Shown here piece by piece: positions 17,835 to 23,697 of a stretch of DNA of 30,894 nucleotides (the first letter of the stretch is position 1; each line of letters starts with the position of its first letter). Both the position numbers and the translations under genes were made by a program. Location of the stretch: positions 1-30,894 of the forward strand of contig NZ_CALHVN010000057.1 in NCBI RefSeq assembly GCF_938039245.1, written 5' to 3'. The notes beneath the pieces are model-generated. The model did no database searches and had not been told where the DNA came from. It worked only from the letters and a program-made list of their open reading frames with translations. This stretch comes from an uncultured Campylobacter sp. GTDB lineage: Bacteria; Campylobacterota; Campylobacteria; Campylobacterales; Campylobacteraceae.

Positions 17835-18401
17835 TTGGCTATCAAAGACGATATCAACTCCATAAAAGAAGAGCTAAATACTCAAGAACAATTTTTAGAA
17901 AATATGATAAAAAGCGAAAGATTTTTTAAAAAATATAGCAAATTTATCATAACCGCTGTCGTTTTATGCGCGATAGGCGCCATCGGATACTACATAAACG
18001 ACGCTTTAAAAGAAAAAGATTTCAAAGCCGCAAACGCCGCCTATGCTAAGCTAATACTTAACCCAAAAGACGAGCAAGCAAAAGCCGAGCTAAAGCAAAA
18101 AGACGCCTCTCTTTACGCGCTTTACGAATTTAAAATCGCCGTTGATAACAACGACACGAACGCGTTAAAATCGCTAGCAAACGAGCAGATCGATCCGCTT
18201 TTAAAAGATATCGTAAAATCCCAATTAAACGAGCCTAGCGGTCAAATTTTAAGTTCGTATAGAGCCGCGATTAACGGCTATGAGCTATTAAAAGAAGATA
18301 AAATCGACGAAGCCAAAAACGAATTTAAGAAAATTCCGTTAAATTCGCAGCTCCAAGATCTCGTCAAAAATTTAGAACATTACCAAGGAAAAGCAAAATG
18401 A
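17835..18401 (+). CDS. Membrane-anchored helical protein (YfgM/TPR-like), unknown function
   Basis: This 188-aa protein has a charged cytoplasmic N-terminus, one transmembrane helix at about 36-54 (FIITAVVLCAIGAIGYYIN), and a periplasmic all-helical domain rich in Lys, Ala and Asp. The helix pattern (AANAAYAKLILNPKDEQAKAEL) resembles the TPR-like domain of YfgM-type inner membrane proteins. In many bacteria a YfgM-type gene precedes bamB. Here the next gene is a propeller-like lipoprotein, which repeats that arrangement. The start is a TTG at 17835 after AAGGAAAA, and no ATG in frame is better placed. It corresponds by position to C. jejuni Cj0397c as I recall. Confidence 0.78.
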   Translation: MAIKDDINSIKEELNTQEQFLENMIKSERFFKKYSKFIITAVVLCAIGAIGYYINDALKEKDFKAANAAYAKLILNPKDEQAKAELKQKDASLYALYEFKIAVDNNDTNALKSLANEQIDPLLKDIVKSQLNEPSGQILSSYRAAINGYELLKEDKIDEAKNEFKKIPLNSQLQDLVKNLEHYQGKAK

Positions 18402-19408
18402 AAAAATTTCAGACTATTTTAGCCGCCGTTTTGTGCGCGGCCGTACTCGGCGGATGCAGCACGAAAAGGCAATATTTCGAACCGACCGACGTGCAAAACA
18501 AAAAAACCTCAGAAACCAGGTTGCCTTCTAGCATCGCGACGGCGAGCCTAAACGGAGCGGTGCTAAAAAACGGCATGGTTATAACCAAAAGCGGCTTACT
18601 TGCGCCTGAGATAAAGCTGCCAAAGGGCTCAACCTTATTAAACTACGGCGACGGTAAATTTATCAGCTCGGATTTAAACGGAAACTTGGTCGTCGAAAAT
18701 AGCTCCAACGAAATTTTATTTCAAAGAAGCTTTGATCAAGCCGTCGTATCGGCCGCTCTTGAGGGCGACAAGCTTGCTGCTTTAACCGCGAGTAACGTCA
18801 TATATCTCATCGATATCGCGACAAACGAGGTTTTGCTCGAGTTTGAGAGCTCAAACGTCTATGCGCAAGACTCCCGCGTCGCGGCGCCGTTATTTATGAG
18901 CTCGCTCGTCATTTTCCCTACGCTTGACGGCAAGATCATGATCGTAGATAAAAGCCAAGGCCGAATTTTACGCGACGTAATCGTTAGCAGCGAACAGTTT
19001 TTTAACAACGTAATATCTCTAAACGTCGTAAACGACACGATGATAGCCGCCACCGGCAAGCGTATCGTCTCGATAAATCCGGAAAAAACGGTTTATTTTA
19101 ACGGCGAGATCAAAGACGTAGTCATAAACGGCGAACACGTATACATCCTACTAAAAGACGGCAAAATCGTACTTAGCGACCTAAATTTGAAAAAAATTAA
19201 AGACGCGTATTTTAAATTTGCCATCTTTTCAAGCGCCACCGTTTATAACGGCTCGCTTTATATAATGGAAAAAACGGGTTATCTAATCAAGACCGATTTA
19301 GCGCTTGATAATGCCAAAATTTACGAGCTTTCAGACGAGGTCGAGAGCCAAATTTTTGCCGGCGCGAAAGAATTTTATTACGACGATTATAGCTTAGAGC
19401 TTAAATGA
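18398..19408 (+). CDS. Lipoprotein with beta-propeller-like (PQQ/BamB-type) repeats
   Basis: This 336-aa lipoprotein has a signal peptide ending in the lipobox LGGC with Cys20. The mature part is made of repeated short beta segments of the pattern LVVENSSNEILFQRSF, NVIYLIDIATNEVLLEFES and KIMIVDKSQGRILRDV, the tryptophan-docking-like repeats of quinoprotein propellers. Architecture and its place after a YfgM-like gene suggest a BamB-like outer membrane assembly accessory protein. It is diverged, and I infer the role rather than see it. It overlaps both neighbours by 4 bases (ATGA). Confidence 0.75.
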   Translation: MKKFQTILAAVLCAAVLGGCSTKRQYFEPTDVQNKKTSETRLPSSIATASLNGAVLKNGMVITKSGLLAPEIKLPKGSTLLNYGDGKFISSDLNGNLVVENSSNEILFQRSFDQAVVSAALEGDKLAALTASNVIYLIDIATNEVLLEFESSNVYAQDSRVAAPLFMSSLVIFPTLDGKIMIVDKSQGRILRDVIVSSEQFFNNVISLNVVNDTMIAATGKRIVSINPEKTVYFNGEIKDVVINGEHVYILLKDGKIVLSDLNLKKIKDAYFKFAIFSSATVYNGSLYIMEKTGYLIKTDLALDNAKIYELSDEVESQIFAGAKEFYYDDYSLELK

Positions 19409-19737
19409 CGAAGCAAGAAATTTATCAAGTTCTGGAAGCTAAAAAGATTGTTTTAAAAAATTTAAACTGGACACAGCTTGATAAATTTACCAAAAAAAAG
19501 ACCCTTGTCGCGCTTACGGGCGTCGATATGAAGGGCTTTTATACGCTTTTATTTTTTCGCAGCGCAAAGGCTAGATTTTTGAGCAAAGAATTTGAAGCGA
19601 TTGATGAAATAGCTAGCAAAATCGCCGAGCAAACTGGTATAAATTTTAAGAAAAAGGCTATTTTTTATAGCTCGGATATCTGCTCAAAAACCGTAAATTT
19701 GATGAAAGAAAACGGCTACAAATATGACTCTATGTGA
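19405..19737 (+). CDS. Conserved small protein, unknown function
   Basis: This 110-aa soluble protein is basic and has no signal or membrane segment. It begins MTKQEIYQVLEAKKIVLKNL and contains TQLDKFTKKKTLVALTGVDMKGFY and ISSKIAEQTG-like helices. I do not recognise a family motif. Conservation of the neighbourhood (the Cj0395c position as I recall) supports it being real. It starts in an ATGA overlap with the lipoprotein gene, and its 3' end overlaps coaX by 14 bases. Confidence 0.7.
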   Translation: MTKQEIYQVLEAKKIVLKNLNWTQLDKFTKKKTLVALTGVDMKGFYTLLFFRSAKARFLSKEFEAIDEIASKIAEQTGINFKKKAIFYSSDICSKTVNLMKENGYKYDSM

Positions 19738-20353
19738 CGTAGGCAACACTAACGCCACCTTTTTTGAAGACGGCAAAATCACCAAAATCAAGCTCGAAAA
19801 TTTTAAAGATTTTAAAAGCGACGAGAGGATTTATTTCATCAGCGTAAACGACGAGATGACTCAAAGACTTCGCAGTTTACCTAAATTCGTAAATTTAGAG
19901 CCGTATTTTGAGCTAGACACTATCTATAGCGGCCTAGGTATCGACCGAGTCGCTAGCTGCTACGCCGTAAAAAACGGCCTCATCATCGATGCCGGCAGCG
20001 CCATAACCATGGACGTGATGATGAACTCGATGCATCTTGGCGGCACGATAATGCCTGGTATCTCGCACCTTTTAAAAGCTTGCGAAGCGATCTCGCCCAG
20101 GCTTAAAATCTCGCTAAATTCGCAAATTGATCTCGACGCGCTCCCGCAAAAAACGGCCGACGCGGTAAGCTACGGCATCATAAAACCGATTTTACTTCTC
20201 ATAGAAAACATGGCAAACGGCTCAAAAATATACTTTACGGGCGGCGACGGCGAGTTTTTGTCGCGTTTTTTTACCGACAGCATCTACGACCGTATGCTCG
20301 TTTTTCGCGGGATGCAAAAATTAATCGAACAAAAAAAGGACATCTTATGCTGA
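19724..20353 (+). CDS. coaX: Type III pantothenate kinase
   Basis: This 209-aa CoaX is the ASKHA-fold kinase that phosphorylates pantothenate in the first step of coenzyme A synthesis. DVGNTNATFF (residues 5-14) is the phosphate-binding loop. The LIIDAGSAITMDVM segment holds the catalytic aspartate, and GGTIMPG and YFTGGDGEFL are the further family motifs. It is shorter than the usual 240-260 aa, as is common in Campylobacterota. The start lies within the end of the preceding gene, and its stop overlaps hisG by 7 bases. Confidence 0.9.
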   Translation: MTLCDVGNTNATFFEDGKITKIKLENFKDFKSDERIYFISVNDEMTQRLRSLPKFVNLEPYFELDTIYSGLGIDRVASCYAVKNGLIIDAGSAITMDVMMNSMHLGGTIMPGISHLLKACEAISPRLKISLNSQIDLDALPQKTADAVSYGIIKPILLLIENMANGSKIYFTGGDGEFLSRFFTDSIYDRMLVFRGMQKLIEQKKDILC

Positions 20354-20955
20354 CGGTTGCTCTACCCAAAGGCCGCATCGCCGACGAAACGCTTGAGATT
20401 TTTAGGAAAATTTTTAATAGCTCGTTTGAATTTGAGGACAGAAAACTGCTGATGAGCGAAGGCGATTTTAAATTTCTAATGGTTCGTAACCAAGACATCC
20501 CGACCTACGTCGTAAACGGCGCTGCGGATATCGGCGTGGTAGGTCTTGACGTACTTGAGGAGCATCGCCCGGACGTCTTGCGCCTACTTGATCTAAAGAT
20601 CGGCAAATGCCGCGTCTGTGTTGGCGTCAAAGAGGGCGAGGAGCTAAATTTAAACGCGCCCGAGCTAAAAATCGCCACCAAAATGCCGCACATCTCGCGC
20701 AACTATTTCGCCGCAAAGGCCACCGCGCTAAAAATCATCAAGCTATACGGCTCGATCGAGCTAGCGCCGCTAGTCGGCCTTGCCGATGCTATCGTAGACG
20801 TCGTAGAAACGGGCACGACGATGAAACAAAACGGGCTAAAAGTCGCCCAGACCATCATGCAAAGCTCGGCGTACCTCATCGCAAACAAAAATAGCTTTAT
20901 TATCAAAAAAGACGAAATTTTATCGCTTTACGAAAAGATCAAAGCGCAAATTTAG
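20347..20955 (+). CDS. hisG: ATP phosphoribosyltransferase, short form (HisG-S)
   Basis: This 202-aa catalytic subunit carries out the first step of histidine synthesis, condensing ATP with PRPP. Landmarks are LTVALPKGRIADETLE, the ADIGVVGLDVLEE segment, and the PRPP loop DAIVDVVETGTTMKQNGL. It ends right after the catalytic domain and lacks the C-terminal ACT-like regulatory domain of the long form (about 290-300 aa). Short HisG normally needs HisZ (a HisRS-like paralogue) for activity and feedback control. HisZ is not in this window. It is the last gene of the plus operon. Confidence 0.93.
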   Translation: MLTVALPKGRIADETLEIFRKIFNSSFEFEDRKLLMSEGDFKFLMVRNQDIPTYVVNGAADIGVVGLDVLEEHRPDVLRLLDLKIGKCRVCVGVKEGEELNLNAPELKIATKMPHISRNYFAAKATALKIIKLYGSIELAPLVGLADAIVDVVETGTTMKQNGLKVAQTIMQSSAYLIANKNSFIIKKDEILSLYEKIKAQI

Positions 20956-21433
20956 GCTAAAAATATCTACTGCACGATCAAATTGAGATAAACCTCCGTT
21001 AGGCTATAAACGAAAAACGCCCAAGCCCCAATCCGTTGTAGATTCGTAGCGTAAAATTTAAATTAGAGCGACCAAGCCAAAAAGATACGCGGCATCGGTT
21101 CGCACGCATAATCAAAGCCATTTCAAAGATAAATTTAGCCTCGATTTATCCGCGCCAAATATCAAATTTATCTAAAAAAGCAAGCTCGCTATTTTGCGAA
21201 GCTAGCAGAGCCGCTTTTATAAATGCCGTGCGTCAAACTGCTTTAAAATACGTACAGATAATAGACAAAGGCACTGCGCTAAAATATCATCTAAGAGAAA
21301 CGACTAAGGCGATAAAAGCGGGCGGTACCTTAGCAAGCGATTTACGAACTTCGTCAAATAATGCACCGAGCAAATACTAACGACGGCGAAGCAGTAAGGC
21401 CTGGCGATAAAGAAGGCGGATTATGTAAAGTTT
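20956..21433. other. Spacer between hisG and the candidate prophage left end
   Basis: No gene can be supported. One plus-strand frame (21042-21380) is open for 112 codons but has no ATG and no ribosome binding site. Its only common start is a GTG at 21228. It could be a decayed gene or chance. AAATTT words occur at the left side only. Confidence 0.5.
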
Positions 21434-21564
21434 TGTCAGAAATCAAAGTGAGGGAAAATTTGAGCTGAGTGCCTAAAAATAGGTATTGGGAGCGAATTTA
21501 TTCAAAATCAAAGTGGCGAAATTTTACTTTACATCTTTTTACAAAAACTTTACATTATTTTACA
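21434..21564 (+). mobile_element. Candidate left end (attL) of the Mu-like prophage with transposase-binding repeats
   Basis: At 21434 the sequence begins TGTCAGAAATCAAAGTGAGG, with the 5'-TG typical of Mu-type ends. The word AATCAAAGTG occurs at 21441-21450 and again as a direct copy at 21506-21515. Each is followed by a G-rich triplet and AAA(A)TTT. Their spacing (65 bp) and position between host and repressor module fit L-type MuA sites, and the second copy ends in GCGAAA, like Mu's own sites. Next come phased TTTACA words (21522-21564). The exact end cannot be fixed without the right end and the 5-bp target duplication. Confidence 0.4.
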
Positions 21565-21565
21565 C

Positions 21566-21607
21566 CGCTTTTAACACCCGTTTAAATGGGCATTAAAAGC
21601 GTTTTTT
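21566..21607 (+). terminator. Rho-independent terminator at the prophage edge
   Basis: A two-part stem has outer 9-bp arms CGCTTTTAA/TTAAAAGCG and an inner CCCG/TGGG around TTTAAA. It is followed by TTTTTT at 21602-21607. On the plus strand it would stop host readthrough from the hisG side before it runs antisense to the lysogeny genes. It ends right beside the stop codon of the minus-strand nuclease gene, so it may also shape that transcript's 3' end. Its core resembles the palindromes at 26205 and 29506. Confidence 0.6.
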
Positions 21608-21608
21608 G

Positions 21609-22682
21609 TTATTCTGCGCTTTCTGCGCCTTGTACTCTTTTGAGCGTAGCGATGAGTTTATCTCTAAATTTATAAATATCTTCGAGCTTTTCGACCGGAT
21701 ACTTGGTTTCTTGTTTTTCTATCTCGTGGATGCCGATGTACTTATTTGCCGTATTAAAGTGCAGTCTGGCTATCCATTTACGGTTATTGTCGTCAAACAA
21801 TACTCCAAAATAGCTTTTTGTATCTCTTGCGTAAATTTTTTCAAGCTCCACGTTCTCGCCAAGTATCGATTTGATGATAAAAAAGCCTTGCAGTTCCTCT
21901 TGCGTAGTTACGATTTTAGCCTCATCTTCGCTGTTTTCTTCGTTCTCGTCAGCGATATTTGCCGTTAAACCGGCGCGTATAGAGTTTATCTTCTTCGATG
22001 CAAGATCGGCCACTATCTCGCCCAGGGCGGACTTAGTGTAAGCTCTAAACTCATCTAGTACATTGCCGGTTATGCGCGTTCCTTGCGGGAGTATCCTGAC
22101 GGCAAACATCCTGGCTAGATCGTCGCTAGGTCTAGCGGTCTCTTCCTCAAATATCTTTTTAATCTCCAGTATATAGCGCTGCTTGTTAGCCATTTCCAGT
22201 ATCGAGTCGATATTTAGGCTGCTTTTTGTGAAGCGCTCAAGCGCTTTTACGTCGCGTTTATTGAGCTCATCGAGGTTTACGATGAGAAACGGGCTTTCGT
22301 CAAGCTTGTTTTCTTTGTTGATGTCGGAGTAAAAACGATACTCTACACCATTGGTTAACAGCGCAAATTTAGCGTCGGTAACACCGAAATATCGATATAG
22401 TTGGCTTGAATGCTTGTCTAGTACTTCGGTGTGCTTCTTGACCTCTACGATGATGAGCGGCTTGCCCTCATGCATGATGGCGTAGTCGACCTTTTCGCCC
22501 TTTTTGATTCCCACGTCGGCAGTAAATTCGGGCACTATGACCGTCGGGTCAAATATATCGTAACCCAAAATTTGAAAAAACGGCATCACAAACGAGTGCT
22601 TCGTGGCTTCTTCGGTTTGAACGGAGTCCTTGATACTCGCTATTCTGGCGCTTAAGCGCTGTAGATCCTCGTATAAGTCCAT
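21609..22682 (-). CDS. Stand-alone PD-(D/E)xK nuclease of the HsdR N-terminal type (COG4748-like)
   Basis: This 357-aa protein has an N-terminal domain related to the nuclease domain of type I restriction subunit R (HSDR_N_2). Residues 22-50 carry EEATKHSFVMPFFQILGYD, and the catalytic set is Asp66 (KVDYAIM), Glu80 and Lys82 (IIVEVKK). There is no helicase or DEAD motor. The C-terminal half is of a separate type (SYFGVLFDDNNRKWIARL). It shares direction with the repressor and follows it by 24 bp with a GGAGA ribosome binding site, so it should be expressed in lysogens. A role in excluding other phages or DNA is likely, but no target is evident. Confidence 0.8.
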   Translation of the reverse strand: MDLYEDLQRLSARIASIKDSVQTEEATKHSFVMPFFQILGYDIFDPTVIVPEFTADVGIKKGEKVDYAIMHEGKPLIIVEVKKHTEVLDKHSSQLYRYFGVTDAKFALLTNGVEYRFYSDINKENKLDESPFLIVNLDELNKRDVKALERFTKSSLNIDSILEMANKQRYILEIKKIFEEETARPSDDLARMFAVRILPQGTRITGNVLDEFRAYTKSALGEIVADLASKKINSIRAGLTANIADENEENSEDEAKIVTTQEELQGFFIIKSILGENVELEKIYARDTKSYFGVLFDDNNRKWIARLHFNTANKYIGIHEIEKQETKYPVEKLEDIYKFRDKLIATLKRVQGAESAE

Positions 22683-22706
22683 AAAATTCTCCTTTTTGAT
22701 TATTTT

Positions 22707-23426
22707 TTATATAACGCAGCGCAAGACTTTACCCACGATATATACTTGCGCATCGTCATCGGGTCCTATATCGTAGCTTTCGTAGTCTTTATTGACGCTT
22801 TTTATGTGTAGCGTGCCGTCGGGGCTCTTTTGCAAGAGCTTAACCATAAAGTTATCGCAGTAGTTGATGATATATAGCCCGTCGCCTTCAAATTTCGCCG
22901 TAACGTCCGCGATCACCCAGCTATCTGGGAAAAGCATAGGCACCATCGAGTAGCCGTCTACCTGCATGCAGCGGATCCTATCGGCTTTTTTGGGGCGTAC
23001 TTTAAAAAGCATCTGGGAAAAGGGCACCAAAATATCGGTATCATAGACCTCTACGCCGTTTATATCGACGCTCTCGCCTGCGCCTACAGCCGAACTAAGC
23101 TTGCGGATGAGAATTTGATCGTAAGACACTTGATCCGCTTCTTCTGTTTTTTTAAGGTTGGAGAGACTAGGAGACACTTTTTTGGCACTAAGAGACATAT
23201 TATTTTTTTGGCTAAGAGACACACTAGGAGACGCACCGTCGTATAAATTTTTTATTTCTACACCTAGTGCATTGGCTATTTTGGATAAGTTATCATTTGT
23301 TGGATTTGTTTTGCCGTTTTCATACCTTTTTATCGTCTCTATAGATACGCCAGCAAATTTTGCTAAATCTCCTTGTGTCCAATCTTTTTCAACTCTTAAT
23401 GCCTTAATATTCTCAAAAAGTGTCAT
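22707..23426 (-). CDS. Phage repressor, XRE helix-turn-helix plus S24/LexA-like peptidase
   Basis: This 239-aa CI/LexA-type repressor has a helix-turn-helix at about 16-38 (WTQGDLAKFAGVSIETIKRYENG). A Ser/Lys-rich linker at about 65-100 carries repeated S-L-S units. A cleavage-like Ala116-Gly117 (SAVGAGES) precedes the peptidase, which has Ser160 (DGYSMVPM) and Lys196 (NFMVKLLQ). Such repressors cut themselves when RecA is activated, releasing the lytic genes. Mu's own c repressor has no peptidase, so this is a mosaic. The gene lies minus, divergent from the early operon, and its ATG is 20 bp from the operator palindrome. Confidence 0.9.
   Translation of the reverse strand: MTLFENIKALRVEKDWTQGDLAKFAGVSIETIKRYENGKTNPTNDNLSKIANALGVEIKNLYDGASPSVSLSQKNNMSLSAKKVSPSLSNLKKTEEADQVSYDQILIRKLSSAVGAGESVDINGVEVYDTDILVPFSQMLFKVRPKKADRIRCMQVDGYSMVPMLFPDSWVIADVTAKFEGDGLYIINYCDNFMVKLLQKSPDGTLHIKSVNKDYESYDIGPDDDAQVYIVGKVLRCVI
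23167..23233. repeat. Four copies of CTARGAGACR inside the repressor linker
   Basis: On the plus strand the 10-mer CTA(A/G)GAGAC(A/G) occurs at 23167, 23188, 23212 and 23224. The distances of 21, 24 and 12 are multiples of three, so in the repressor frame each copy encodes an S-L-S or P-S-L-S unit of the interdomain linker. Confidence 0.7.
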
Positions 23427-23440
23427 AAGAATTCCTTTAT

Positions 23441-23457
23441 CCTTGACAAGGTGTCAA
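23441..23457. promoter_or_regulatory. Palindromic operator overlapping the early promoter
   Basis: Two nested palindromes share this site: CCTTG-A-CAAGG (23441-23451) and TTGACA-AGG-TGTCAA (23443-23457). The second covers the -35 of the early promoter. It is the obvious binding site for the divergent repressor and/or the Ner-like protein. A further half-site, TGTCAT, lies at the repressor start codon, and GACA lies at 23475-23478. Confidence 0.65.
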
Positions 23458-23471
23458 ATATGTGCTATAAT
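23443..23471 (+). promoter_or_regulatory. Early lytic promoter with consensus -35 and extended -10
   Basis: TTGACA (23443-23448), a 17-bp spacer and TATAAT (23466-23471), with TG one base upstream of the -10. This is a full sigma-70 consensus and is unusual for Campylobacter, whose promoters seldom have a -35. It would drive the transposition operon that starts at 23514. On the other strand a TATAAT (23495 to 23490) is a candidate -10 for the repressor. Confidence 0.75.
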
Positions 23472-23513
23472 TTCGACATTTATACCAAAATTATATCAAA
23501 GGAAACTTAAACG

Positions 23514-23696
23514 ATGATAGATTTAATCGGCAACGTCAAAAAAGGCGGAGTAGCGGAACAGGTTCAGGTAAAAACGGGCAAGACGCTAAAAAGATTTTGC
23601 CGAGACAATAAGCTTAGCTATGGTAGCATCCTAAACGGATACTACTCAAAAAAAGCTCAAAACGCTTTTAAAAAACTGGGCGTAAAAGTAGCGTAA
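23514..23696 (+). CDS. Small Ner-like early regulator
   Basis: This 60-aa basic protein is the first early gene, 43 bp after the -10, with a strong AAAGGAAA ribosome binding site. The segment KTLKRFCRDNKLSYGSILNGYYSKKAQNAFKKLG reads as a compact helix-turn-helix in which a residue-rich turn (NKLSYGSILNGY) joins two helices. Position between repressor and transposase is that of Mu Ner, which turns down both early and repressor promoters. Family membership is inferred from place and shape and not from a clear signature. The next gene starts after one spacer base. Confidence 0.65.
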   Translation: MIDLIGNVKKGGVAEQVQVKTGKTLKRFCRDNKLSYGSILNGYYSKKAQNAFKKLGVKVA

Positions 23697-23697
23697 T

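Noticed and set aside
21522..21576. TTTACA repeats as a possible CRISPR or tandem array
   Set aside because: The units are only 6-8 bases with no unique spacers of constant length. No cas genes are near.
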